From Streptomyces sp. M92 (lineage in GTDB: Bacteria; Actinomycetota; Actinomycetes; Streptomycetales; Streptomycetaceae), in contig NZ_CP101137.1 in assembly GCF_028473745.1 (NCBI RefSeq), positions 5,828,001-5,892,000 on the forward strand: 64,000 nucleotides of DNA, in the 5' to 3' direction. This document shows, one piece after another, positions 41,101-49,618 of this stretch (position 1 is the first letter of the stretch; each line of letters opens with the position of its first letter). A program made the translations under genes and the position numbers. A model generated the notes under the pieces. That model was not told the DNA's origin and searched no databases. It was given only the letters and a program-made list of their open reading frames with translations.

Positions 41101-43877
41101 TGCCGGCGGCGGACGGCACCGCCGTCACCGCCACCACCGAGAGCACCGGTCCGGACGCCGCCCGCTGGCGGGTAGTCAGCGCCTCCTCCGACGGCACCAG
41201 CGTGCAGCACGCCGAGGCGTATCTGCACGCCGCACCCGGCGAGAGCTCGGTACCGCAGGGCTGCGACCCCGAGCAGTTGCTGACAGAGTTCCCGCACGCG
41301 GTCGACCCGGTGGAGATCTACCGGCAGATGCGCGAGGAACGCGGCGTGCACCACGGCCCGGCGTTCCTCGGCCTGCAGGCGCTGTACTCGGACGGTGCGC
41401 CAGCGGACCGCGAGGGCGCCCGTCTGCTGGCCCACGTGCGGGTACCGGACGAGGGCCGGGCAGGTGCTCAGACCCTGCACTGCCACCCGGTCGCGCTGGA
41501 CACGTGTCTGCAGGCGGTGGCGGGTGTCGTCCTGCGCTCCGGCTCCGTGCCCGAGGGCGGCATCCTGCCGCGGGGCATCGAGGAACTGCGGCTGTACGGG
41601 AAGGTCCCGCTCGACGGGTACTGCCTGGTCACCCTGCGACAGATGAGCGCCGACCGGTACATCGCCGACTTCCGGTTGTGGGCCCATGACGGGTCCGTCG
41701 CCGCTGACGCCACCGGCGTGGAGTTCCGTCACGTACCCGCCGAGAGTGCGGAGGAGCGCTTCAGCCGCCGTCTGCTCCGCGCCTGCTGGGAACCCAGCGA
41801 GCGCCCGGCGCCGAGCCCGGCGGCCGGAGCCTGGACCCTTCTCGCCGAAGCCGGCCGTGAGGAGTACGCCTCTTCCCTGGCCGAGGCGCTGCGGGAGCTG
41901 GGCGCCACAGTCGGCCTCCGGGTCGCCGCTCCGCACGGTTCCGCAGCGTCGTGGCCGTCCGCAACCTCCGACGACGGACAGGTCTCGCAGACGGTCGTGT
42001 ACCTGCCGGCTCCCGGCACTGACCGCGACAGCGCGTCCCCCGACCAGTTGGCCAGGCAGCAAGTGGCTCGCCTCGCGGAAACCGCCAGAGCACTGGCAGG
42101 CGCCGCGCACGGCGACGCGGCGGCACCCCGCCTGTGGACCGTCACCCGTGCCGCACAGCACGTCACGCCCGGGGACGAGCCGGACCTGGCCCAGGCGGGC
42201 CTGCGTGGGTTCGTGCGGGTCCTGAGTTACGAGCACCCCGAACTGCGCCCCGGCATCCTGGACACCGACACGCACACGCCGGTGGCGGACGTGGCCGCGG
42301 AGCTGCTGTCCTGCCCCGCCGAGCAGGACGAGATCGCCTATCGGCGGGGGGCGCGTCACCTGGCCCGGCTGCGCAACGTCCCGCTGGACGCGGAGGAGCG
42401 GCGCCGTGCCACCGTCGCTCACGGACACGATCAGGTGGCACTGCACCTGGCGCGCCCCGGTGATCTCGATTCCCTCGAGCTCGTCGCCCAGTCACGGCGT
42501 CGGCCCGGGCCGGGAGAGGTGGAGGTCCGGCTCGACGCCACCAGCGTCAACTTCATCAACGTGCTCCAGGCCGTCGGTGTGTACCAGAACTTCGCCGTCG
42601 GTGAGAGCCGGGAGGACGTCTGCGCGTTCGACGGGGCAGGGGTCGTCATCGCCGTCGGAGACGGCGTCCGGGACGTGCGGGAGGGCGACCGCGTCGCCGC
42701 GATGTTCGTGGACGCGGAGCAATCAGCCGTCATGGCCTCCTTCGCGACCGTCCGCGCCGACTGCCTCCTGCCCGTGCCGGACTCGGTGAGCACCCGTGAC
42801 GCCGCAGCTCTGCCGTGCGCGTACCTCACCGCCTGGTACGCCCTGCGGCACCTGGCCCGGCTGCGGTCCGGTGAGCAGGTGCTCATTCACTCGGCGAGCG
42901 GCGGCACCGGTCTCGCGGCACTGAACCTCGCACGAGCCTGCGGCGCGGAGGTCTGGGCCACCGCGGGCAGCGAGGCGAAGCGCGCCTACCTGCGCGAGCT
43001 GGGCGTGCGGCACGTCATGGACTCCCGCACCCTGCACTTCGCCGACCGGGTGCGCGAGCTCACCCACGGCCGCGGCGTCGACGTCGTCCTCAACTCCCTC
43101 ACCGGTCCGGCGCAGTCCGCCAGTCTCGAGCTGCTGGCACACCGCGGCCGCTTCCTGGAACTCGGCAAGCGGGACATCTACGCCAACACTCGCATGGGGC
43201 TGCTCCCGTTCCGCCGCAACGTGACCTTCGCCGGCGTAGATGTCCTGATGATGATGCGGCAGGACCCCGGGCTGCTCGCCGAGGGCTACCGCGAACTCGG
43301 CGGTATGCTCGCCGACGGCGCACTGCCTCTCCTCCCCGTCGCCGAACACCCGGTCACCGAGGCGTCGTCGGTCTTCCACACCATGGCCTCCGCCCGGCAC
43401 ACGGGCAAACTCGTCCTCACCTGGCCCACCACGGGCACCGACACCCTGCCCGTACGGCCCGAGGACGTCCCCGTGGTCCGGTCCGACGGAAGTTACCTGG
43501 TCACGGGCGGGCTCGGCGGACTGGGCCTCCTGGTCACCCGCCGACTCGCCGAACGAGGCGCCGCGGCGGTGGTGCTCACCTCGCGCGGCGCGCCCACCGC
43601 GGCCGCCCGCCGCACCCTCGACGCACTCACCGCCGACTTCGGCACGCGCGTCGAGGTCGTCCGCGGAAACCTCGCCGAACCGGGCGTCGCCGAGTCCGTG
43701 GTCCGAGCCGCCCTGGCAACGGGCCACCCCCTGCGGGGCGTCGTCCACGCCGCGGCCGTCGTCGAGGACGCCACCGTCGCCAACCTCTCCCCCGCCCTCC
43801 TGGAGAAGGTCTGGCGCCCCAAGGCGACCGGAGCCTGGCTCCTCCACCTCGCCACGGCCGGCCAGCACCTGGACTGA
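38121..43877 (+). CDS. Iterative type I polyketide synthase KS-AT-DH-ER-KR (truncated by in-frame TGA)
   Basis: A 1918-residue highly reducing PKS module. KS: Cys186 (ESACASG), His321 (EAHGPGT), His358 (NIGHTEP). AT: Ser643 (GHSMGE), with a VASH motif that in relatives goes with methylmalonyl-CoA. DH: His950 in 'HRVNDVAVVP', with Asp where the motif usually has Gly. ER: NADPH motif 'HSASGGTGLAALNLA'. KR begins 'YLVTGGLGGLGLLVTRRL'. Translation stops at TGA 43875-43877, before the KR tyrosine and the ACP, which continue in the same frame. Homologues usually read LDWWVTFSS here, so TGG probably became TGA. As written it cannot complete a chain. Start ATG 38121 chosen before 'PVAVVGAACRFPG'. Confidence 0.88.
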   Translation: MDAHAGSDAPGAGQDEPVAVVGAACRFPGQARSLTSLWRLLMSRRETVREVPAERWEQAELAGLPAQVAARLRHGCFLDDDVYAYDPEFFGINAQEAPWVDPEHRLLSEVVWEAVEHAGIPAQRLSGTPTGMFFGIYQKDYMLRVQRPLEEVNAYAMYTGFDSIGPGRVGFMLDLKGPQVVVESACASGLVAVHSACQSLRAGESDVAVAGAAMLTLGPEGVIAPALWGVFSPTGRCHAFDAAADGYVRGEGCGVVVLKRLSDALRAGDRVLAVLRGTAVNQNGRGTRLSAPCEPAQIDLYRMALERAGVDAGDVGMVEAHGPGTAVGDPIEFAAVAAVYGKGRDRCALGSVKTNIGHTEPVSGVAGLLKAIASLRHGRVPASLHFNRWNPQIDAEGTRLFVPTDTTEWPVRDGTRLAAVSSFGISGTNVHVVLEQPPVQSSAQASGPSPVRRAARPAEAPRVFPLSAGTPVALRSAAGRLAQWLKHEGAQIPLGDVAHTLAVRRSPTRERAAVVAADRTELVARLEELAAGRTPGAGVATGRALPEAGQGQGVVFVFAGHGSQWGGMCRRLLDHDPEFTRVVDELEPLVAEESGFSLRETLNRPEVVTGFDRVQPVIFAVQLGLAAMWRSHGVEPAAVIGHSMGEVAAAVASGALSVHDGVRVICRRSRLILRTAGQGLMASVALGRAEVERLLAEQDVRGVSVAVVASPENTVVGGDADRIRRLAEEWDAQGVGIRVIEVDVASHTAHMDPILPDLADALAGVTGRPPHTTFYSTVSDDPRERGAFDASYWSDNLRRVVRFADAVHAAAEDGHRLFVEIGPHPVLIHPVQATLTGNGHSGTAVVPSLLRDTDDQLAFHTHVAALHCAGHPLDWADRHRDGALADVPPTTWERTRYVVEPSPLRQRAGVLTSLAAHPLTGPHTADPDGEGRHLWQTRISPRTLPWLDAHRVNDVAVVPGAALCEMAVAAACDLYDAGPQRLRVTGVELQRLLLPAADGTAVTATTESTGPDAARWRVVSASSDGTSVQHAEAYLHAAPGESSVPQGCDPEQLLTEFPHAVDPVEIYRQMREERGVHHGPAFLGLQALYSDGAPADREGARLLAHVRVPDEGRAGAQTLHCHPVALDTCLQAVAGVVLRSGSVPEGGILPRGIEELRLYGKVPLDGYCLVTLRQMSADRYIADFRLWAHDGSVAADATGVEFRHVPAESAEERFSRRLLRACWEPSERPAPSPAAGAWTLLAEAGREEYASSLAEALRELGATVGLRVAAPHGSAASWPSATSDDGQVSQTVVYLPAPGTDRDSASPDQLARQQVARLAETARALAGAAHGDAAAPRLWTVTRAAQHVTPGDEPDLAQAGLRGFVRVLSYEHPELRPGILDTDTHTPVADVAAELLSCPAEQDEIAYRRGARHLARLRNVPLDAEERRRATVAHGHDQVALHLARPGDLDSLELVAQSRRRPGPGEVEVRLDATSVNFINVLQAVGVYQNFAVGESREDVCAFDGAGVVIAVGDGVRDVREGDRVAAMFVDAEQSAVMASFATVRADCLLPVPDSVSTRDAAALPCAYLTAWYALRHLARLRSGEQVLIHSASGGTGLAALNLARACGAEVWATAGSEAKRAYLRELGVRHVMDSRTLHFADRVRELTHGRGVDVVLNSLTGPAQSASLELLAHRGRFLELGKRDIYANTRMGLLPFRRNVTFAGVDVLMMMRQDPGLLAEGYRELGGMLADGALPLLPVAEHPVTEASSVFHTMASARHTGKLVLTWPTTGTDTLPVRPEDVPVVRSDGSYLVTGGLGGLGLLVTRRLAERGAAAVVLTSRGAPTAAARRTLDALTADFGTRVEVVRGNLAEPGVAESVVRAALATGHPLRGVVHAAAVVEDATVANLSPALLEKVWRPKATGAWLLHLATAGQHLD

Positions 43878-44606
43878 TGGGTCACCTTCTCGTCGACCGC
43901 CTCCTTGCTCGGCAACCCCGGGCAGGGCGCCTACGCGGCCGCCAACGCCTGGCTGGACGAGTTCACCTCCTGGCGCCGAGCCCAGGGTCTTCCGGCCACC
44001 TGCGTCAACTGGGGCCCTTGGGCCGAGGTGGGCCGGGGCGCCGGGATGGCCGACCGCGGCTACACCATGATCGAGCCCGCCGAGGGCATCGCCGCCATGG
44101 AGCGCATCCTCTCCCACGACCGCGACCGCACCGCCTACACACCCGTCGACCTGCCGCGCTGGCTGGAGTCCTACCCCGCCACCGCCCGCACCGCGTTCTT
44201 CGCCGAACTGGCCGCCGCGGCAGGGGGTACGGACACCACCGGAGCCCGCAGCGCCGTGCTGGAAGCACTTCTGGCCACGGACGGGCCCCAGCAGCGCGCG
44301 CAAGTCCTGCAACCGGAAGTCGTCGACCACATCGCCGCTGTCCTGCGTCTGGGCACCGACCGGTTCGACGCCGAGACGTCCCTGGTCACGCTGGGCCTGG
44401 ACTCGCTCATGGCAATCGCCCTGCGCAACCGCCTGCAGCGCGAACTGGCCCTGGACATCCCCACCACGGTGATGTGGACCCACCCGACAGCCTCCGCCCT
44501 GACCCGCTACCTGCTGGGCCGCCTGTTCCCCGAGGAGGGCCAGGACGACGGCCGTTCCGAGACGGAGCACACCCTCGCCGGCACCTCGTCACCCCAGCGC
44601 GCATGA
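43878..44606 (+). pseudogene. KR C-terminus and ACP of the PKS, after the in-frame stop
   Basis: Same frame as the PKS. It reads 'WVTFSSTASLLGNPGQGAYAAANAWLDEF', supplying the KR catalytic Tyr in GAYAAAN. An ACP follows with the phosphopantetheine Ser in 'LGLDSLMA' (codon 44403-44405), and a short acidic end closes it. There is no thioesterase, so release must use another enzyme. Without readthrough or correction of the TGA, this part has no proper start and would not be made. Confidence 0.85.
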
Positions 44607-44666
44607 GCGCCCCAGCTCACCGCCCGTTCACCCGCCCGTCCCGCCAAACCTCTAGGTGATCACCAC

Positions 44667-45884
44667 ATGCCTCCTCCTTCCACCGCCGCGCCCGGCACTT
44701 GGGACGTGATCGTCGTCGGCGCCGGCCCGGCCGGCGCCACCGCCGCTCGCGTCGCCGCCGAACACGGCTGCGCGACGCTGCTTCTGGAGCGCGCCGTCAT
44801 CCCCCGCTACAAGACCTGCGGCGGCGGGCTCATCGGAGCTTCACTGGCCGCCCTGCCGGCCGGCCTGCCCCTCAAAATCCACGACACGGCCCGGCAGTTC
44901 ACCTTCGCCCACAACGGTGGCAAGGAACGCACCCTCGACTGCCGGACCCCGACCTGCGCCCTCGTCTACCGCAGCGAACTCGACGCGGCGCTGACCGAGG
45001 CCGCCGCCGCGGCGGGAGCCAAGGTCCAGGACGGCACCGCCCTGACCCAACTGGAGCAGCACGGCGACACCGTCACGGTGAAGACCGGCCACGGTGACAC
45101 GCTCCACGCCAGCGTCGTCGTCGGCGCCGACGGCAGCGCCAGTCGCGTTGCCCGGTACGTAGGAGTGGAGTGCGCCCAGGTCGACCTCGCTCTGGAGGTC
45201 GAGGTGCCGGTCGACGAAGCGACGGCCGCCCGCTGGCGAGGCCGGGTGCTGATGGAGTGGGGGCCACTGCCGGGCTCCTTCGGCTGGGTGTTCCCCAAGG
45301 GCGACGTCTGCACCGCCGGTGTGGTCGCGGCGCGGGGCAACCCGGTCGCCCTGCGCGCGTACAAGGACGACTTCCTCAAGCGCCAAGGTCTGCTCGGCCC
45401 CACTCCCCTGCACGACACCGGCCACCTGACCCGGTGCCGCCGCCCCGGCTCCCCGCTCGCGCGCGGACGCGTCCTCGTCGCCGGTGACGCGGCCGCGCTC
45501 GTCGACCACTGGTCACGGGAGGGCATTTCCTACGCGCTGCGCTCTGGGAACCTCGCGGGCCGGGCCGCCGGCCGCATCGTCACGGCCGGTGGTGAAACGG
45601 GGTCGCGCGACGCTGTCGTCGCCTACACACAGCAGGTCGAAGACACCCTCGGCACAGAGATGGAAGCCAGCGGGACGCTGATGAACCTCTTCGCCCGCAA
45701 CCCCGGCCTGGTCCACTCGGTCATCACCCGCCTGCCACCGGCATGGCAGCGCCTCGACGCCTACATCGCCGACCGCACGAGCGTCGCCGGCATCATGACC
45801 AACCCGCTGGTGCGCACCGCCGCCACCGCGGTCACGCGGGGGCGTCCGCGGAGTTGGGGGCCGATCAGTTCGGCCGGTCGCTGA
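44667..45884 (+). CDS. Geranylgeranyl reductase-like FAD oxidoreductase
   Basis: A 405-residue flavoprotein. The FAD-binding GxGxxG is 'VVGAGPAGATAARVAAEHG' (residues 13-31), followed by 'RYKTCGGGLIG' (geranylgeranyl-reductase family motif), 'VVGADGSASRVAR' and 'VLVAGDAAALVDHWSREGISYALRSG'. It probably reduces or desaturates carbon-carbon bonds of the lipid or polyketide made by the adjoining PKS, 60 bases upstream. The last 16 residues are out of frame: two five-G runs (45838-45842 and 45914-45918) each appear to carry one extra base, and the corrected protein would end at 45980. Confidence 0.88.
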   Translation: MPPPSTAAPGTWDVIVVGAGPAGATAARVAAEHGCATLLLERAVIPRYKTCGGGLIGASLAALPAGLPLKIHDTARQFTFAHNGGKERTLDCRTPTCALVYRSELDAALTEAAAAAGAKVQDGTALTQLEQHGDTVTVKTGHGDTLHASVVVGADGSASRVARYVGVECAQVDLALEVEVPVDEATAARWRGRVLMEWGPLPGSFGWVFPKGDVCTAGVVAARGNPVALRAYKDDFLKRQGLLGPTPLHDTGHLTRCRRPGSPLARGRVLVAGDAAALVDHWSREGISYALRSGNLAGRAAGRIVTAGGETGSRDAVVAYTQQVEDTLGTEMEASGTLMNLFARNPGLVHSVITRLPPAWQRLDAYIADRTSVAGIMTNPLVRTAATAVTRGRPRSWGPISSAGR

Positions 45885-45980
45885 AAGCGGTCCGGGAGAT
45901 GGTGGCGAGGGCTGGGGGCCGAGATCCTCCGTGACGCCGCCAGTCAGGACCTGTCGGACCGGTCCGAGCTCACCGAGTGA
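45885..45980 (+). pseudogene. Frameshifted C-terminal tail of the FAD oxidoreductase
   Basis: Removing one G at each of the two G runs joins the flavoprotein to 'ASAELGADQFGRSLKAVREMVARAGAEILRDAASQDLSDRSELTE', ending TGA 45978-45980. The continuity of helical, gene-like sequence across both joints argues for single-base indels. Confidence 0.65.
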
Positions 45981-46288
45981 CGCGCCTGCGGAACGATGCC
46001 GCTCCACCATTCGGATGGTGACGTTCTGACTACCTCCCACTCCCCCGGCGTCCGGGGCGGGCAGGGGACGGTGTGGTCGGCGGCGCCCACGATGGCGCAC
46101 ACGACCTTCTGATCCAGGACCGGGTCACGACGACGAGCCGGTGCAGCGGTCCCCGGGCGGGATGCCCGGGGGAGGTTGGCCGACCTGCGACGGTCCCCGC
46201 CTCGCCCGGTGCACGCCCCGTGCGGGGTCGTCCTCCCGACCCCCGTGGCGGGAGGACGGCCCCGGGCGCCTTCCGGTGGCCGGCCGGG
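45981..46288. other. Intergenic, nothing recognised
   Basis: About 300 bases between the flavoprotein tail and the stop of the secreted protein gene. No credible ORF, hairpin or promoter stands out. Confidence 0.4.
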
Positions 46289-46912
46289 TCAGTACAGCTT
46301 CTCGACGGCCGTGCTCGTGGTCTTCTTGAACGCGGCCACGGGCGCGTTCCCGAAGTCGCCCATCTGTCCCCATCGCACGACGGTGACGGTCCTGCCGTCC
46401 CGCCCGACCGACAGCAGGGCGATGTCGGTGGCGCCCCAGGACGTCTCGGTGTGCAGGCCTCGGACACGGGCGCCCTCCTCGACCGGCAGCGTGCCGTAGT
46501 CCCGGCCCTCGGCCTCGATGTCGGGTGACGAGTCCTCGATGCGGTCGGCGCAGGTGCGGATCAGGTCGTCGTAGTGCTTCGCCAGCGCCTTGGCCTGGGC
46601 GGCTGTGCCCGTCACGACGGTCAACTGCACTGCGCTGGTGTCCAGGTCGGTCCAGAACCCCCGGTACCGGTAGTCGTGGGCGGGCACGCCCTCCGTGCTC
46701 ACGCAGGGGCCGAGTTCCTCCGGGAACCCGTCGGTGACCGGTCCGGCGGTCCAGGACGACGTCGGGTGCGGCGGCAGCTGGGACGCCGACAGGAACTTGG
46801 GCGCGGCGGTCTTCGGCGCGGCGCCGGCGGCAGGTGCGGTGAGGACCGTGCCCGCCGTGAGGGCGGCGGCGGTGAGAGCGGTGAGAGCGCTCGTTCGGAT
46901 GCGCAGGGACAT
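46289..46912 (-). CDS. Secreted protein, sensor-domain-like
   Basis: A 207-residue exported protein with a clear signal peptide (residues 1 to about 32, ending 'PAAGA'). The mature part begins 'FLSASQLPPHP' and has two Cys ('LGPCVSTE' and 'LIRTCADR') that could pair, with 'YRGFWTDLDTSAVQLTVVTG' between. The overall pattern resembles the extracellular PknH-like sensor domains of actinobacteria, but this is a weak match. ATG 46910-46912 behind GGGGGAA. Divergent from the XRE-type membrane protein. Confidence 0.8.
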   Translation of the reverse strand: MSLRIRTSALTALTAAALTAGTVLTAPAAGAAPKTAAPKFLSASQLPPHPTSSWTAGPVTDGFPEELGPCVSTEGVPAHDYRYRGFWTDLDTSAVQLTVVTGTAAQAKALAKHYDDLIRTCADRIEDSSPDIEAEGRDYGTLPVEEGARVRGLHTETSWGATDIALLSVGRDGRTVTVVRWGQMGDFGNAPVAAFKKTTSTAVEKLY

Positions 46913-47149
46913 GGGTGTTCCCCCTTGGACGAGTGGATGGACGTGGAGGCCGCGGCGAGGCCGGCTGGTCGGCCCGGGCCTGTTCGGTGCGGCACCAAGA
47001 GCATCCGTGGTCACGGCGTCCGGTCGCAACAGCCGACGGCCGATCGGGCACGGTGGAACCATCCCAGCCCGTCTGACGTGCAGGTACATGGGGTGCCTGG
47101 GATACCGTCCCGGGCCGGGCTGGGTTGTTCGAGGACCGGGGGGGGACGG

Positions 47150-48544
47150 GTGCCGGCACAGGACGGCGGCGACGGCGTCGACGAGGTGGCGGAGTTCGCG
47201 GCGCTGCTGCGGGCGCTGAAGGAACGCACGGACCGGAGCTACGGCTCACTGGCCCGCCGCCTGGGCATGAACACCTCGACGCTGCACCGCTACTGCGCGG
47301 GCGACACGGTGCCGCTCGGCTTCGCGCCCGTCGAGCGCTTCGCGGCCCTGTGCGGGGCGACTTCGGAGCAACGCCTGGAACTCCACCGCCGTTGGCTCCT
47401 GGCAGTGGCAGCCCGCCGCCGGCCTCGTACGGCGGGGGCGGCGAAGAGCCCGCCCGACGCCGGGGCGGCGGAAGCGGTGAACGACACGGCGCCGAAAGCC
47501 CACGGCGGTCCGGTCGCCGCACCGGACGCGGCGCCGAGGACCGCCAACGGCCCGGCCGCCGAAACGCGCCCTTTGCCCAACCCTCCCGGCACGGCCGCAC
47601 CCCCGCTCCGGCACCGCCCCTGGTACCGCCGTGGACGTCTCGTGGCCGGGCTGGCCTCCGTCTGTGCCGTGCTCGCGGCGCTCGGGACCCTGTCGGCGCT
47701 GCCGGACGGGCGGCGGGCGTCCGGCGACGGACCTGCCCGGGTCGGCGGTCCGCCGGCGTCCGGTACGGCGGAGGCCAGGGTGCCTGAGCGACGGGACGCC
47801 TCGCCCAGGTCGAGCGGCGCCCCCACCTCCGAGCGAAATTCGGAAACCGCCACCCCGCGCAACGAGCCGGGCACCTCACGCCTGCCCGGCGCGACATCCG
47901 CCCCGCCCCGCGGCGAACAGCCCGTCGGACTGCCGCTCACCTGGTCCGTCAACTCCCAGGAGTGGAGTCTCGGTTGCGGCCACGACTACGTCATCGACAA
48001 GCCGCCGAGCCAGATACCCCCTCCCCCCGTCCCGCAGGACGCGGCGCCCTGGGCGGCGACGCAGAGCGCGGTGCACGGCGGCGAAACGCTCGTGCGGCTG
48101 TCCGTGCAGGGACGCAGCGACACGGCCGTCGTACTGGAGGCGCTGCGCGTGCGCGTGGTGGGCCGTGGGGTGCCGGCCGAGGGCAACGCCTACGCCATGG
48201 ACCAGGGCTGCGGCGGCTCGGTCACTCCCCGGTACTTCGCCGTGGACCTGGACAAGGACCGACCCGTCGCCCGCGCGGTCGACGGGAACGACTCCGGCAC
48301 GCCGGTCCCGGCCGTGCGCATGCCCTACCGTGTGTCGGCGAAGGATCCCGAGGTGCTGCTGGTCACGGCAGAGACCAGTTCGTGCGACTGCCGCTGGTAC
48401 CTGGAGCTGGACTGGTCCTCCCAGGGCCGCGAGGGCACCGTGCGCATCGACGACGACGGCCGCCCGTTTCGCACCAGCGCCATCGAGGGCCTGCCCCGGT
48501 ACCTGTACGACACCGTGGGCCGCCGGTGGGAGCCGTACAGGTAG
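47150..48544 (+). CDS. XRE-type HTH protein with membrane anchor and extracytoplasmic domain
   Basis: A 464-residue protein in four parts. They are an N-terminal HTH (residues 8-85: 'FAALLRALKERTDRSYGSLARRLGMNTSTLHRYCAG'), a long Pro/Ala linker, one membrane helix (about 163-183, 'LVAGLASVCAVLAALGTLSAL'), and, after another disordered linker, an outer domain with four to five cysteines ('LGCGHDY', 'DQGCGGS', 'SSCDCRWY'). The layout suggests it senses something outside and binds DNA inside, as in other Streptomyces proteins of this type. GTG 47150 with a G-rich ribosome site. Confidence 0.85.
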   Translation: MPAQDGGDGVDEVAEFAALLRALKERTDRSYGSLARRLGMNTSTLHRYCAGDTVPLGFAPVERFAALCGATSEQRLELHRRWLLAVAARRRPRTAGAAKSPPDAGAAEAVNDTAPKAHGGPVAAPDAAPRTANGPAAETRPLPNPPGTAAPPLRHRPWYRRGRLVAGLASVCAVLAALGTLSALPDGRRASGDGPARVGGPPASGTAEARVPERRDASPRSSGAPTSERNSETATPRNEPGTSRLPGATSAPPRGEQPVGLPLTWSVNSQEWSLGCGHDYVIDKPPSQIPPPPVPQDAAPWAATQSAVHGGETLVRLSVQGRSDTAVVLEALRVRVVGRGVPAEGNAYAMDQGCGGSVTPRYFAVDLDKDRPVARAVDGNDSGTPVPAVRMPYRVSAKDPEVLLVTAETSSCDCRWYLELDWSSQGREGTVRIDDDGRPFRTSAIEGLPRYLYDTVGRRWEPYR

Positions 48545-48557
48545 GCCCGGTCCGCTC

Positions 48558-49214
48558 CTACGGCCGCGGTGTGCTGTCCGAGCGCCACGTGACGAGGGGA
48601 GGGTGCCCGGGCAGTTCGGCGCGGCCGGTGGCCCACAGCAGGGTGAGCCAGGGGTCCGCGCCGCCGGGAGCCTCTGGAAACAGACGGGCAAGCACTCGCG
48701 AGCAGAGCGCCGAGGGCGGGGCCCAGGCAAGACCGAGGCCTTCCGCCACATCGTGCATGTGCACCAGCGTTTCCTGCACCCCCAGCGCCGCGAAGCCTTC
48801 GGGGTCCGACACTCCGGCGGCGTGGTGGGCACGGACGCCGGGCGGCGTCGTACGCACCATGGCGACCAGCAGCGCGCCGCACGCCTCCAGCACCTGTGCC
48901 AGGCCGGCCGGACCCGCGTCACGCTCCGCGCAGACGAAGACCATGGGTCCGTCCGGCCTTCCCTGGCGCAATGCGAACGGCACATGGGTGTCCAGAGGCG
49001 GGCTCTGCGGCCCCAGTTGCACGGCGTAGTACAACAGGTCGTTGGCGATGTGCTCGACGGTCTCCCAGCAGTCCCACTCCAGCGAACCGGCCTTACCGCC
49101 CCACCCCTGCGGGGGTGCGTCCTGGAGGATGCCCACGGCGAGCCGCACAGCGAGGTCGACGTCGTCCGCGGTGACCGGAGACGGGACTGAACCGGATTCA
49201 ACTGATTGAGACAT
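48558..49214 (-). CDS. DinB/maleylpyruvate-isomerase-like (mycothiol-dependent) protein
   Basis: A 218-residue helical protein. The helix 'DCWETVEHIANDLLYYAVQLG' (about residues 48-68) contains the His that begins the metal-binding triad of DinB/MDMPI proteins, and 'TLVHMHDVAEGLGL' supplies the second His region. Members use mycothiol to detoxify or isomerise small molecules, but many are uncharacterised. It converges with the XRE-type gene and starts at ATG 49212-49214, six bases after a TACCGT -10 box. Confidence 0.8.
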   Translation of the reverse strand: MSQSVESGSVPSPVTADDVDLAVRLAVGILQDAPPQGWGGKAGSLEWDCWETVEHIANDLLYYAVQLGPQSPPLDTHVPFALRQGRPDGPMVFVCAERDAGPAGLAQVLEACGALLVAMVRTTPPGVRAHHAAGVSDPEGFAALGVQETLVHMHDVAEGLGLAWAPPSALCSRVLARLFPEAPGGADPWLTLLWATGRAELPGHPPLVTWRSDSTPRP

Positions 49215-49220
49215 GACAGC

Positions 49221-49226
49221 ACGGTA
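49221..49226 (-). promoter_or_regulatory. -10 element of leaderless DinB-like gene
   Basis: On the minus strand TACCGT ends 6 bases before the ATG, a TANNNT match with leaderless spacing. Confidence 0.5.
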
Positions 49227-49479
49227 CCGCGCGGGAAGAGGGCGAGCCCGCTACCGGCGACGGAAGGGACCGTTGGACCTTCTCCTCTTTCGCGTCCCGC
49301 TACGCACCGATGCCACACACGACCGGAGACCCGCGGGGCCGTGGGCGGCCGCCGCACAGGCCCCTCAGGAGCGCGGAGCCCCACCGCCCTCGGGCTCACA
49401 CACGTGCCCCGCACCGCTCAGGAGACAGTTCCACGTCACAGCCGCACCCTCCGCGTCGCCTCGCCGGGGGCGTCCGTCG

Positions 49480-49507
49480 CCGGGCCGCCGCCGCGGCGGC
49501 GGCCCGG
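49480..49507. terminator. Perfect 28-bp G/C palindrome
   Basis: CCGGGCCGCCGCCG (49480-49493) is followed by its exact reverse complement. It lies downstream of the leftward SMI1-like gene and upstream of the DinB-like gene promoter, so it probably ends transcription of the former. Confidence 0.5.
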
Positions 49508-49618
49508 CAGGAAGCGGGGTGGTCGACCCGGTGGCGCGGCGCCGATCGATGCCGCCGACTGCGACGTTCCCGAGGACGCAGCCCCCCACCGTCGACGACG
49601 GCGAAGGCCGATCCCGCG

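Larger units (their letters stand above)
49215..49618. other. Intergenic region with a strong hairpin
   Basis: Several overlapping open frames exist, but none has gene-like composition or known similarity. Besides the promoter at 49221-49226, the only clear element is the palindrome at 49480-49507. Confidence 0.5.

Noticed and set aside
39465..42446. 993-codon minus-strand open frame inside the PKS.
   Set aside because: It is antisense to well-defined KS/AT/DH/ER domains and has shadow composition.
43878..44606. Treating the KR/ACP fragment as a separate discrete ACP gene.
   Set aside because: It is in the same frame and begins in the middle of the KR fold, with no ribosome site; an interrupted PKS explains it better.
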